Source: Synechococcus sp. PROS-U-1
GTDB lineage: Bacteria > Cyanobacteriota > Cyanobacteriia > PCC-6307 > Cyanobiaceae
Length of the DNA stretch: 64,000 bases
NCBI RefSeq assembly: GCF_014279755.1
Contig: NZ_CP047951.1
Coordinates: 930,001-994,000 of the forward strand
Direction: 5' to 3'
The translations under genes and the position numbers were made by a program. Position 1 is the first letter of the stretch; each line of letters starts with the position of its first letter. Of the stretch, positions 35,705 to 44,718 are shown piece by piece. The notes below the pieces were generated by a model that did no database searches, was not told the DNA's origin, and saw only the letters and a list, made by a program, of their open reading frames with translations.

Positions 35705-36333
35705 GGACTCAGATCGCTCCAGTGATCCAGATCATTCCGCCTGGGCAGGAGAGTGCTGGAGAGCTGATGCGCTCTGGCAGCTGTCAGCGTCTCCTCCAGC
35801 ACCGACGGTCCTCCCCAGGGAATGCCATTCAGCGGCCAGTGCTGCGGGCTGCGGATCAGGTTCCCCCCGATCCCCAGCAACCAGTAGCCCCCATCCGAGG
35901 CTGGCCCCAGCACCAAGTCGTGGTGTTCCAACTGCTCGATGGCCTGCTTCAAGTCATCGGAATTGAGTTCGGGCAGATCTGTTCCGATCACAAGGGAGGG
36001 CATGCCAAAGCGATGGCCGTGCATCAACTGCCGCCGCAATCGTGTGCCGAGTTGCCCTCTCCCCTGCAGCCGCACGAGCGGAAGCCCCAGCTGCTGCCTC
36101 CAGCGTTCCGCTGCGCTGGGCCCGAGGCCGCTCACCGCCAGCACTGGCTCGAACGCCATCGCGTCGGCGAGGCCGCGCACCACAGCTGAGGTGTGCTGGG
36201 TCAGACGCGTCTGGATCCGCGTGGCGCGTTCGCTGCTGTTGGGCAAGCCCAGCGTGTTGCGGAGATCGCGGGCTAAACGGCGTTTGCATCGGCCCGGTGA
36301 TGGCCAGCGGGCCATCACGATGATCTGCAGCAT
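35692..36333 (-). CDS. TIGR04282-type glycosyltransferase (DUF2064)
   Basis: A 213-residue nucleotidyl-diphospho-sugar-transferase fold. IIVMARWPSPGRCKRRLA opens the protein (the AKxPxxGxxKTRL-like element), and IGTDLPELNSDDLKQA plus LGPASDGGYWLLG form the donor pocket. It lies upstream of the TIGR04283-like gene with a 13-base overlap. The pair probably acts in one glycosylation pathway, arsenosugar by analogy. Confidence 0.85.
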   Translation of the reverse strand: MLQIIVMARWPSPGRCKRRLARDLRNTLGLPNSSERATRIQTRLTQHTSAVVRGLADAMAFEPVLAVSGLGPSAAERWRQQLGLPLVRLQGRGQLGTRLRRQLMHGHRFGMPSLVIGTDLPELNSDDLKQAIEQLEHHDLVLGPASDGGYWLLGIGGNLIRSPQHWPLNGIPWGGPSVLEETLTAARAHQLSSTLLPRRNDLDHWSDLSPWQG

Positions 36334-36334
36334 C

Positions 36335-37462
36335 TCAGTTGTTCCGGGGCAGTTCCCGAGGGCGCACCTCCACGATCAGCTCCTCTCCATCGCGTTGGAG
36401 GGTGAGCTCCATCGGTTCACCCACCTGGCCGCGGTCCACGGCGAGTTGCACCTCGGTGGGCGTCTGAACCGATTTGTTCTCCACCTTCAGAATCAAGTCA
36501 CACTGGCGGATTCCAGCGGTGGCTGCCGGCGTGCCGCTCACCACATCCTTCACCAGGACGCCATTCACTTCGGGAACCGTACAGGCGCTGTTGGTGGCGT
36601 TGATCTCGCGAGCCAGCTGCGGGGTGAGGTCCATCAGCTGCACTCCGATGAAGGGATGGGAGGCCTGGCCTGTGCTCACAATCTGCTGCGCGATGCGCTT
36701 GGCCAGGTTGATGGGAACGGCAAAACTCAAGCCGCCTCCAGGCGCGGTGCGGATCGCTGTGTTGATGCCAATCACCTGACCAGCTGCATTGATCAGGGGA
36801 CCGCCGCTGTTGCCGGGATTCACCGCCGCATCGGTCTGGATGTAGGGAACCCGCTGGCCTTCACTGATCGCATTCAGCCGGCCGACCGCGCTGATGATGC
36901 CGGCGGTCACGGTGTTGTTGAGGCCGAACGGGTTGCCGATGGCAATGGCCCATTCCCCTGGCCTGAGCTGATCGGAGTTGCCCAGGGCCGCCACTGGGAG
37001 GTTGTCAGCCACAACTTTGACCACAGCCACATCCGTGAGGGGGTCCGTACCAAGCACCTTGCCCTTGAAGCTTCGTCCGTCCGGAAGGGTCACCGCCACC
37101 TGATCGGCTCCTCGCACGACGTGCTCGTTGGTGAAGATCAGACCGCTACCCCGGGTGATGAAGCCGGATCCTTGGCCCTGCTGACGCTGGCTGGACGGCC
37201 CCATGCCAAAGATCCCGCCGAAGGGGTTGTTCACCTCTTTCACCACATCGATCCGCACCACGGCAGGTCCGACACGGTCCACCGCCTTCACGATCACGTT
37301 GTCTCCCGGTTGCAGCGGAGCGCTGCGGGGCTGATCGTGCACCACGGGAGGTGGTGTCACCGGTGGCTTGGGCGTCAGGCCCAGCTGGTCTCTCACCAGG
37401 CTGCAACCGGAGAGTGCGCTTCCGGCCAGGGCGATGGCGAACCAATGCTGGGCGTTGGGCAT
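36335..37462 (-). CDS. HtrA/Deg family serine protease with PDZ domain
   Basis: A 375-residue protein. It has a lipobox-like signal (SALSGC), a trypsin-like domain with the His in TNEHVV, the Asp in LTDVAVVKV and the Ser in NPGNSGGPL, and a C-terminal PDZ domain (VLVKDVVSGTPAATAGIRQCDLI). It degrades or refolds misfolded proteins in the periplasm or at the membrane. The start at 37462 is the one that gives a lipoprotein signal; a longer frame to 37513 would add 17 residues. It is divergent from dnaA. Confidence 0.93.
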   Translation of the reverse strand: MPNAQHWFAIALAGSALSGCSLVRDQLGLTPKPPVTPPPVVHDQPRSAPLQPGDNVIVKAVDRVGPAVVRIDVVKEVNNPFGGIFGMGPSSQRQQGQGSGFITRGSGLIFTNEHVVRGADQVAVTLPDGRSFKGKVLGTDPLTDVAVVKVVADNLPVAALGNSDQLRPGEWAIAIGNPFGLNNTVTAGIISAVGRLNAISEGQRVPYIQTDAAVNPGNSGGPLINAAGQVIGINTAIRTAPGGGLSFAVPINLAKRIAQQIVSTGQASHPFIGVQLMDLTPQLAREINATNSACTVPEVNGVLVKDVVSGTPAATAGIRQCDLILKVENKSVQTPTEVQLAVDRGQVGEPMELTLQRDGEELIVEVRPRELPRNN

Positions 37463-37536
37463 CACGACGAGATGTGTGCTGATGCATTTAAGACGGACTG
37501 AGCGGATCGGCATGCGTAGATTCGGCGCTCGGGCGA

Positions 37537-38943
37537 ATGGCGGTTTTGGTGCAGACGGGCGAAGAGCTCTGGATCAAGGTGCGGGATGGGTTGCAAGCCA
37601 AGCTGAGCAAGCCCACCTTTGAGACCTTCATTCGCCCGACGGGTTGCCGCGGCTTTGCCAATGGGGAGCTGAAGCTTCTGGCTCCCAATCCCTTCGCCAG
37701 CGTGCGTCTGCGGGAGCAGCTGCTTCCCACGATTGCGGAGATGGCTAGCAGCATCAGCGGTCAGCCTGTTCACGTGACGGTCCTGGCGGAAACCGCCTTG
37801 CCCGTGCCGGACACCAGTGATGAGGCTTCAGCCGCCGGGGATGCGGCTCCGCCGCCAGCCGCCCAGGAGTCGGTGGCGGCTCCGGCTCGGAGCGGCTCTC
37901 CACGGCGCTACCTGCCCGGGCTCAACCCCCGCTACGTGTTTGGCCGCTTTGTGGTCGGCCCCAACAGCCGGATGGCCCATGCGGCCGCTCTGGCCGTGGC
38001 CGAAGCGCCAGGCCGGGAGTTCAATCCCCTGTTCATCTGCGGTGGTGTGGGCCTGGGAAAAACCCACCTGATGCAAGCCATCGGTCACTACCGGCTTGAA
38101 ATTGATCCCGGGGCTCGGGTGGCCTACGTCTCCACCGAGACCTTCACCAACGACTTGATTCAGGCCATCCGCAAGGACGGCATGCAGGCCTTTCGCGATC
38201 GCTATCGCGCCGCCGATCTGATCCTCGTGGATGACATCCAATTCATCGAAGGCAAGGAGTACACCCAGGAGGAGTTCTTCCATACCTTCAATGCCCTGCA
38301 CGAGGCTGGGCGTCAGGTGGTGATCGCCAGTGATCGTCCCCCCAGCCAGATTCCGCGCTTGCAGCAGCGGCTGATCTCCCGTTTCCAGATGGGGCTCATC
38401 GCTGACATTCAGTCGCCTGATCTGGAGACCCGCATGGCGATTCTTCAGAAGAAAGCGGAGCAGGAACGCATGTCTCTGCCCCGTGATCTGATTCAGTACA
38501 TCGCTGGTCGCTTCACCTCGAACATCCGCGAGTTGGAGGGGGCCCTGACCCGGGCGGTGGCTTTTGCCTCGATCACGGGCTTGCCGATGACCGTTGAATC
38601 CGTGGCGCCGATGCTGGACCCCACCGGTCAGGGGGTGGAGGTCACACCGCAGCAGGTGATTGACAAGGTGTCCGAGGTGTTTAATGTCACGGCTGAGGAA
38701 ATGTGCAGCAGCACCCGTCGCCGCGCCGTGAGTCAGGCACGGCAGGTGGGGATGTATCTCATGCGCCAGGGCACCGACCTCAGCCTGCCGAGGATCGGCG
38801 ACAACTTTGGCGGAAAGGATCACACCACAGTGATGTATGCGATTGAGCAGGTGGAGAAAAAGCTGGCGTCCGACCCCCAGCTCGCGGGTCAGGTGCAGAA
38901 AGTGAAGGATCTGCTTCAGATTGATTCCCGCAAGAAACGCTGA
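37537..38943 (+). CDS. dnaA: Chromosomal replication initiator DnaA
   Basis: A 468-residue initiator with an N-terminal helicase-loading domain ([20 protein letters not shown]), a low-complexity Ala/Pro linker (~95–120), an AAA+ ATPase ([23 protein letters not shown]) and a C-terminal DNA-binding helix-turn-helix ([18 protein letters not shown], the DnaA signature). It melts oriC in most bacteria and is dispensable in some cyanobacteria. dnaN is not adjacent, and no cluster of TTATCCACA boxes is seen nearby, as usual for cyanobacteria, so this is not evidence of the origin. Confidence 0.96.
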   Translation: MAVLVQTGEELWIKVRDGLQAKLSKPTFETFIRPTGCRGFANGELKLLAPNPFASVRLREQLLPTIAEMASSISGQPVHVTVLAETALPVPDTSDEASAAGDAAPPPAAQESVAAPARSGSPRRYLPGLNPRYVFGRFVVGPNSRMAHAAALAVAEAPGREFNPLFICGGVGLGKTHLMQAIGHYRLEIDPGARVAYVSTETFTNDLIQAIRKDGMQAFRDRYRAADLILVDDIQFIEGKEYTQEEFFHTFNALHEAGRQVVIASDRPPSQIPRLQQRLISRFQMGLIADIQSPDLETRMAILQKKAEQERMSLPRDLIQYIAGRFTSNIRELEGALTRAVAFASITGLPMTVESVAPMLDPTGQGVEVTPQQVIDKVSEVFNVTAEEMCSSTRRRAVSQARQVGMYLMRQGTDLSLPRIGDNFGGKDHTTVMYAIEQVEKKLASDPQLAGQVQKVKDLLQIDSRKKR

Positions 38944-39612
38944 TCAGCGGCAGGCTTTCTTGTTGCCTTTCCAGCCCGGCATCGCTTGGGCTGCCGCGGA
39001 GCAGACCAGCTGGCGTGCTGCCGCGAGTGCCGGGTCCAGCCGCTTCGAGCTGAACGGTGGCAGGGGGCGGCTGCGCAGCCAGGCGGCCCAACGAAATTCG
39101 TGATACGGGATCAGCGGCTGTGGCTTGATCCATCCCTCTTGCTTGAGCTTCCAGACCAGGCTCCGGTAGGGATCGTCCTCGAGACCCAGCAGACTGGTGG
39201 GCAGCTGATCGGCTGGGCGGGGGCCGTTGCCCCGACCGTCGTAGAGATAAAGCCACCCCTGGCTTTGCAGAAACGACAACACAGCATGTCTCTCTGCTGT
39301 CGGGATCTCCTGCACCACGTAAGCCCAGGTGGTGGCCCCGGGATCAATGCCGATCAGGCCCCGCAGGCGATGGTGACGATCCAGCATCCACATGGCGCCA
39401 TCGGCAGAGCGGATCAGGGGTACGGGTTTGCCGCGCAGGTAGGCGAGACGCTGCTGGCGTGTGTCTTGGGCGAAATCCCTCTCGCGCGACCAGATCTCAG
39501 CCAGTCCCACACACCATTGGGTTGGCTGCAACTGTGCCGCTGACACCTCGATCAGTTCGGCCTTCTGGTCGGGGGCCGGAATCGGGTGGTAGGCGGGCAG
39601 CCGCAGGGGCAC
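38944..39612 (-). CDS. ParB-like nuclease superfamily protein
   Basis: A 222-residue protein. MWMLDRHHRLRGLIG matches the ParB/Srx-fold ParBc_2 class (D-R/G-H-H-R), a family usually described as putative ParB-like nucleases of unknown role. The rest is a Trp- and Arg-rich domain. It lies immediately after the convergent dnaA stop with no gap. It is not a ParA/ParB partition protein by organisation. Confidence 0.7.
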   Translation of the reverse strand: MPLRLPAYHPIPAPDQKAELIEVSAAQLQPTQWCVGLAEIWSRERDFAQDTRQQRLAYLRGKPVPLIRSADGAMWMLDRHHRLRGLIGIDPGATTWAYVVQEIPTAERHAVLSFLQSQGWLYLYDGRGNGPRPADQLPTSLLGLEDDPYRSLVWKLKQEGWIKPQPLIPYHEFRWAAWLRSRPLPPFSSKRLDPALAAARQLVCSAAAQAMPGWKGNKKACR

Positions 39613-39635
39613 GACTCAGCTTTGACGCCCCCGCA

Positions 39636-40868
39636 CTATGACCCACTGATGAAGGGTCGGGGATCCTGATCAAAGCGATCCCGCACGGGGAGCGGGGTGG
39701 CTTGCTCAGGTCCGTCCAGCTGCGCGGTGGTTTCAAGGGCCTGGCGCAGCAGACGCGCCGCTGGCAGGGGCATGTCCCTGGGAACGGAAATTCGATCGCG
39801 CAGGTAGCGGAGCCCGGCGGCACTCCCAGATGGAGGAGGGCAGGGCGTGTTGCGGATCAACTGGGTCAGTGCACAGCGCAGGGGCTGGTCAAAGGCTTCA
39901 GCACCCATCGGATTGACCTCCCGCAGCCGCTGCTGATGACGGAGGACCCGGCCGAGGGCGATGGCGGCCTGATCGGTTGGATTCACTCCATCCCAGCAGC
40001 CCTCGTCCTCACCAAGGCCATCGCCTCGGTCGATCTGTTCGGCCAGGCGTTGCGCTTCTGCTCCATCGTCCGACCAGCAGCCGCCCATCTGAGGAGGAAG
40101 GTCGTGGGCATGGGTGTGAAAGTCGCTTTGGGTGCCGCGGTAGGTCTCCAGTTGTTCTAGAGCCCGGAACCAGCGGTCAATGGCTGGATGTTCAGCCCTC
40201 AGCCGATATCCCTTGTAGTAGGCCAGCGAGGCATTCATTCGTTCCACGTAGGGAACGAAGATCAGATCCACGGTTTGCGGCTCCGGACCCCGCAGCCATG
40301 GGCCTTCCACTCGATTCAGCTCGCTTTCGAAGCGCTGGGCAACCCCTTGAAACTGCTCTCGGGCGAGGCCCTGTTGTCTCGGGCTCAGCCGTGGTGAACA
40401 CAGCCAGATGCACCAGGCCTGAAACAGCAGACGTTCAAGACGGCGGAGTTCAAGAGCCTCCGGCGTCGTCATCGCCATGCCGAGGGGGCCGAATTGCTGC
40501 TCGAGGGCCAGCAGGATGTCGTCGCTCTCCGTGATCAACTTTCCGTGCAGATCCAGGGCCGGCAACATTCCTGAGGGAACTTTCTCCAGGAACCACGGTT
40601 CCTTGGGTCCGTAGCACCGCATGGTGACTTTGCGGATCCGATAAGGGATTCGCTTGAACTCGAGCCAGAGCCATATTTTTTGGCAATAAGGGCACCAGGC
40701 GTGATGGTCGCGGTACAGCGTGACCATCAGGCTGGATTCAGGCTGCCCAAACAAGCGCAAGGTGGCCTGGGCATTGGTCGGCCCTTCAATCCGATTCGGT
40801 TCCGCCTTCGCCAGTCTGGTCAGTTCCGACCAACGCAGTGGTTCAGCTGATTCCGATGAAGGGGGCAT
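39636..40868 (-). CDS. Glutathione S-transferase family protein, large form
   Basis: A 410-residue protein. Its N-terminal thioredoxin-like domain carries YRDHHAWCPYCQKIWLWLEF (C-P-Y-C active-site motif), followed by a GST-C-type helical domain (WLRGPEPQTVDLIFVPYVERM) and a further ~170-residue C-terminal extension (IRNTPCPPPSG) not found in standard GSTs. It probably uses glutathione or a thiol in redox or conjugation chemistry. The start at 40868 avoids the overlap with the gene upstream. Confidence 0.8.
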   Translation of the reverse strand: MPPSSESAEPLRWSELTRLAKAEPNRIEGPTNAQATLRLFGQPESSLMVTLYRDHHAWCPYCQKIWLWLEFKRIPYRIRKVTMRCYGPKEPWFLEKVPSGMLPALDLHGKLITESDDILLALEQQFGPLGMAMTTPEALELRRLERLLFQAWCIWLCSPRLSPRQQGLAREQFQGVAQRFESELNRVEGPWLRGPEPQTVDLIFVPYVERMNASLAYYKGYRLRAEHPAIDRWFRALEQLETYRGTQSDFHTHAHDLPPQMGGCWSDDGAEAQRLAEQIDRGDGLGEDEGCWDGVNPTDQAAIALGRVLRHQQRLREVNPMGAEAFDQPLRCALTQLIRNTPCPPPSGSAAGLRYLRDRISVPRDMPLPAARLLRQALETTAQLDGPEQATPLPVRDRFDQDPRPFISGS

Positions 40869-41088
40869 GCAGGATTGGTGCAAGCGTTCTCCGTCCATAG
40901 GACTGCCAGTCGCCCAGCTCGTGCATCAGCGCCAGACAGTCCTCTTGGCGGCCCTGGTCAGCAAGCTGTTTGAGCCGCAGCTTCATGTCGTCGCTGGTGA
41001 TCATCATCACGATTTCGCGGCGTTGCGATCGCTTGATCCGCAGCTCAGGTTCAGGCGACTGCCTGCGGCGCTTGGAAGAACGGTTCAT
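40843..41088 (-). CDS. Small basic hypothetical protein
   Basis: An 81-residue basic protein (MNRSSKRRRQSPEPEL start) with a helical middle (MKLRLKQLADQGRQEDCLALMHELGDW). It overlaps the GST start by 26 bases on the same strand, consistent with coupling. The family is not recognised. Confidence 0.5.
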   Translation of the reverse strand: MNRSSKRRRQSPEPELRIKRSQRREIVMMITSDDMKLRLKQLADQGRQEDCLALMHELGDWQSYGRRTLAPILHAPFIGIS

Positions 41089-41233
41089 TGTTTAAGGACG
41101 CGGTTGAAATACGACCGATTCGTCTTGGGCTTCTACGGCCCTCTTCCCCGGACCATAACGCCATCTTTACGAATATGCCCGTCGTCTCGGTCACCCCCAT
41201 CGGAAGAAGAATGGAGGGAAGCAAACCGCTGTC

Positions 41234-42592
41234 ATGGGCACTGATTTGGATCTGATTGTTCTTGGGGCGGGCTCCGGTGGGCTTGCCGCTGCAAAACGCG
41301 CTGCCAGCCATGGAGCCCGCGTCGCGATCGTGGAGGGAGATCGTGTCGGGGGGACCTGCGTGATCCGCGGCTGTGTTCCCAAGAAGCTTTTGGTGTACGG
41401 CGCCCAGGCTCGGCATCAACTGGCGGATGCATCGGCCTATGGGCTGCACATCCAATCGGTGCGCTCCGATGTGCCTGACCTGTTGCGGCGCGTGCGCGCC
41501 GAGGTGGATCGGCTGAATGCGCTCCACCTTGGATTTCTGGAGAAGGCCGGCGTTCAGCTGATCTCCGGTTGGGGCCGCTTCACGGCAGCGGATCGCATCG
41601 GTATCTCCAATCAACGCGGTGGGCCCGTTCAGACGGAGCTTTCAGCAACCCGTTTTCTGGTGGCAGTGGGTGGCCGTCCGGCACGGCCTGAGATCCCAGG
41701 GATTGAAAAAACTTGGGTGAGTGATGACATGTTCCAGCTTGAGGATGTCCCTGCGACCGTGGTGGTGGTCGGCGCAGGATTCATCGCCTGTGAATTCGCC
41801 TGCATCCTGCGAGGCCTCGGTGTGGCGGTCACCCAGGTGGTGCGCGGCCCCCGTCTTCTGCGCGGGTTTGATGCGGAGTTGGCGGATGCTGTCTTGAACG
41901 GGATGCGTGACCAGGGCATTGAGGTGCTGCTGGGCCAGACGGTGGTGGCCGTGGAGGGGACTCCCGGTGCGTTGATCGCGCAACTGGGGAACAGTCAGTC
42001 CCTGAATTGTGGAGGGGTGTTGATGGCCACCGGTCGTCGCCCCTGGCTTGCGGATCTGGGTCTGGAGGCTGCCGGCGTGGCTGTGGACAACGGGCGAATC
42101 AGGGTGGATGACAACTCCTGCACCTCGGTCGCGCACATTCATGCCGTCGGCGATGTCACCGACCGGGTCAACCTCACGCCTGTCGCCATTGATGAAGGTC
42201 GTGCTTTTGCCGACAGTGTGTTTGGTTCGCGTCCGCGGCAAGTCGACCACGACCTGGTGGCCAGTGCCGTGTTCAGTGATCCAGAGCTGGCGACCGTTGG
42301 CTTGTCTGAAGAGCAGGCGACGGAACGCTATGGCGAGGAAGGCGTTGTTGTTCATCGCGCCCGCTTCCGTTCAATGGCGCGGGCGCTGCCAGGCTCCGGC
42401 CCCCGTTGCCTACTGAAGTTGGTGGTGGAGAAGCAGACCGATCGGGTGCTGGGGTGCCACATGGTTGGCGAGCATGCGGCGGAGATCATTCAGATGGCCG
42501 CCATTGCCGTTGGGATGGGCGCCACCAAAGCTGATTTCGATCGCACCATGGCGTTGCATCCCTCCGTTTCAGAGGAGTTCGTGACGATGTAA
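41234..42592 (+). CDS. gor: Glutathione-disulfide reductase
   Basis: A 452-residue FAD-dependent disulfide reductase. The N-terminal FAD site is VLGAGSGGLAAAKRA, and GGTCVIRGCVPKK is the redox CxxxxC. The NAD(P) motif is VVVGAGFIACEFA. The C-terminal interface ends with the His-Pro of ALHPSVSEEF. It reduces glutathione disulfide with NADPH in the cytoplasm. It sits next to GST and gloB-region genes but has its own strand and promoter. Confidence 0.93.
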   Translation: MGTDLDLIVLGAGSGGLAAAKRAASHGARVAIVEGDRVGGTCVIRGCVPKKLLVYGAQARHQLADASAYGLHIQSVRSDVPDLLRRVRAEVDRLNALHLGFLEKAGVQLISGWGRFTAADRIGISNQRGGPVQTELSATRFLVAVGGRPARPEIPGIEKTWVSDDMFQLEDVPATVVVVGAGFIACEFACILRGLGVAVTQVVRGPRLLRGFDAELADAVLNGMRDQGIEVLLGQTVVAVEGTPGALIAQLGNSQSLNCGGVLMATGRRPWLADLGLEAAGVAVDNGRIRVDDNSCTSVAHIHAVGDVTDRVNLTPVAIDEGRAFADSVFGSRPRQVDHDLVASAVFSDPELATVGLSEEQATERYGEEGVVVHRARFRSMARALPGSGPRCLLKLVVEKQTDRVLGCHMVGEHAAEIIQMAAIAVGMGATKADFDRTMALHPSVSEEFVTM

Positions 42593-42607
42593 GCAACGGT
42601 GCCCCAA

Positions 42608-44113
42608 TCAGGCCAGGTGATCGGCCAGCCGCAGTGCCAGGGCGATCACCGTCAGCCCGGGGCCAATGCTTGGGCAACTGGGAAAAATGCTGCTGTCGGC
42701 GATGTAGAGGTTCTCCAGTTCATGGCATTTGCCGTTGGGGTCCACCACCGCGTTGGATGGGTCCTCGCCCATGCGACAGGTGCCGCAGCTGTAGCCCACG
42801 ACACTCAAGGGAGCTTCTCCGCGCGCATGGGTAGGTGCCTTTAAAACGACTTTGGTCAACGGATCGCTCTCCACGGCTTTCAGCGTGTCGATCCAGCGGT
42901 ACACAAGGCGATCATGGGCTTCCCGGTTGTTGGGGATGTAGTTGATCCGGATCTGTTCGTTGTTGAGCCACACCTTGTTGTGGGGATCTGGACGCACCTC
43001 CGTCATGGCCCACCAGGCCACCGAGCGGGAGGCCAGCCGCTCGAGGCCGAAGTCGGGGATCAGCTTGGTCACCAGGGACAGCACCGGTGGTGACTCGGCG
43101 AACAGTGCATCCTGAAGAACGCCACCGGCGGCTTGAATGTGCCCCAGTGGAAAACTGACGTTCTTGTCTCCCCAGTAGTAGTCGTTGATTCCCAGGGAGC
43201 GTCCGTAGCGGCCGCTGTTGCGCTCTGTGGCCAGCTGCAGAATTGAGGTGAGCTGCAGATTCATCAGATTCCGCCCCACCTGATCCGATCCGTTGCCGAT
43301 GCCCTTGGGATGGTGAGCATTGTCCGAGCGCATCAGGATGGCCGGCGTGTTGATGGCACCGGCGGCAATGACCACGACATCGGCACTGAACAGCCAGGCA
43401 TCGCCGTTCACCTCAGCTTCCACGCCGCGGATGGCTCTGCCACCTGGATTCACATGCAGGCGCAGGACGCGGGCGTTGTCACGCACGGTGAGCCTTTCGG
43501 GATCACCCACCTGCAGTCCAAACAACTGGGAATCGCCGCTGGGATCGTCCCGGTCGTCTGACCAGCTGATCGGCATGTCGTAGGGCTGGCAGCCTTGGCG
43601 TTGGAGAGCGGAACGCAGGGGTTCCAGAAAGGGTTCCACCGGTTTGGGTGCACGCTCATAGCCTGAGCTGCGCTGGGGCTCGCAGGGGTCAACGCCTGCT
43701 TTGCCGTGAACCCTGTAGAGGGTCTCGGCCTGCTCGTAGTACGGCGCCAGTTCGGCGTAATCCAAGGGCCACGCCGGCGATACTCCGTCCTGAAGGGCTA
43801 CTTCGTTGAAATCCTGTTCGCGCATGCGTTCCAATACCGCCCCCCAGATCTTGGTGTTGCCTCCCCGTGCGTAGGTGGTTTGCGGTGCAAAGGGATCGCC
43901 GTCGGGTCCGAACCAGCGCTCACTCTTGGGGTGATACCGATCCTTGCGGAACAAATCCACGTCGGCGACGTTCTGGTCTTCGAGGGCCATCGCCCCGCCG
44001 CGTTCCAGCACCAGCACGTTCTTGCCTTTGCGGCTCAAAGCCCCGGCCAGGGTGCCACCCCCGGCACCGCTGCCGATGACGATGACGTCGTAGTGGTTGT
44101 CGTCGATGATCAT
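42608..44113 (-). CDS. GMC family flavoprotein oxidoreductase
   Basis: A 501-residue GMC (glucose-methanol-choline) family protein with the FAD dinucleotide motif VIVIGSGAGGGTLAGAL, the GGNTKIWGAVL loop and the C-terminal CGTCRMGED plus ADSSIFPSCPSIGPGLT segments. In the C-terminal motif the usual NP of canonical GMC enzymes reads GP, so catalytic residues may differ. It starts 4 bases after the subunit III stop, as the last gene of the oxidase operon. It may oxidise an alcohol or sugar and pass electrons toward the quinone pool; that is inferred from linkage only. Confidence 0.85.
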   Translation of the reverse strand: MIIDDNHYDVIVIGSGAGGGTLAGALSRKGKNVLVLERGGAMALEDQNVADVDLFRKDRYHPKSERWFGPDGDPFAPQTTYARGGNTKIWGAVLERMREQDFNEVALQDGVSPAWPLDYAELAPYYEQAETLYRVHGKAGVDPCEPQRSSGYERAPKPVEPFLEPLRSALQRQGCQPYDMPISWSDDRDDPSGDSQLFGLQVGDPERLTVRDNARVLRLHVNPGGRAIRGVEAEVNGDAWLFSADVVVIAAGAINTPAILMRSDNAHHPKGIGNGSDQVGRNLMNLQLTSILQLATERNSGRYGRSLGINDYYWGDKNVSFPLGHIQAAGGVLQDALFAESPPVLSLVTKLIPDFGLERLASRSVAWWAMTEVRPDPHNKVWLNNEQIRINYIPNNREAHDRLVYRWIDTLKAVESDPLTKVVLKAPTHARGEAPLSVVGYSCGTCRMGEDPSNAVVDPNGKCHELENLYIADSSIFPSCPSIGPGLTVIALALRLADHLA

Positions 44114-44117
44114 GGAG

Positions 44118-44714
44118 TTACTGCCAGACGTAGATCAGAAGGAAGAGAAGAATCCAGATCACGTCGACGAAGTGCCAGAACAGGCTCACCGCAGCGACGC
44201 CCATCTCGCCTTTGTCGTAGTTCCCTGGGATGAAAGACCGCGCCAACATCAACCCCATCAGCAGGATCCCGGTGATCACGTGCAGACCGTGAAATCCCGT
44301 GAGCAGATAGAACAATCCTCCGAACACACCTGTGCTGAGGCTGAAACTGAGTTCGGACCACTCCAGGTATTGGCCGTAAACGAAGTAGGAGCCCATGGTC
44401 ATGGTGAGCAGCCAGACCGCGCGGAAGCCCCAGAGGTTGCCCTTGTGCAGAAATCGCTCAGCGACATAAGCCACGAAACTTGAGCTCACCAAGACCACGC
44501 TGTTGATCAGGGGCATGCGCACCTCCAACCCCTCCACGCCGTCCGGCAGCCACTGCGGAGCTGTGAGCTTCAACACCGCGTAGCCGGCGAAGAAAGCGAG
44601 GAAGATGACGCTCTCAGAGCAGAGGAAAATCACAAAGCCGGTCATGTTGTGGCCGTCGTGCTTCACATGGCCTGGGGTGTGATTCATGGGCAGGTCGGGA
44701 TTGACACTGGTCAT
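44118..44714 (-). CDS. ctaE: Terminal oxidase subunit III (ARTO type)
   Basis: A 198-residue multi-helix membrane protein of the CtaE/CoxC family (FVIFLCSESVIFLAFFAGY; GLFYLLTGFHGLHVITG; FWHFVDVIWILLFLLIYVW at the end). Subunit III stabilises the oxidase and assists proton uptake. It lies 4 bases after subunit I and 4 before the GMC gene. ATG 44714 is preferred because the longer frame reads into the previous gene. Confidence 0.92.
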   Translation of the reverse strand: MTSVNPDLPMNHTPGHVKHDGHNMTGFVIFLCSESVIFLAFFAGYAVLKLTAPQWLPDGVEGLEVRMPLINSVVLVSSSFVAYVAERFLHKGNLWGFRAVWLLTMTMGSYFVYGQYLEWSELSFSLSTGVFGGLFYLLTGFHGLHVITGILLMGLMLARSFIPGNYDKGEMGVAAVSLFWHFVDVIWILLFLLIYVWQ

Positions 44715-44718
44715 CGGT

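Noticed and set aside
37300-39000. dnaA as evidence for the replication origin
   Set aside because: dnaN is not adjacent and no cluster of DnaA boxes is seen. In cyanobacteria dnaA is usually not at oriC.
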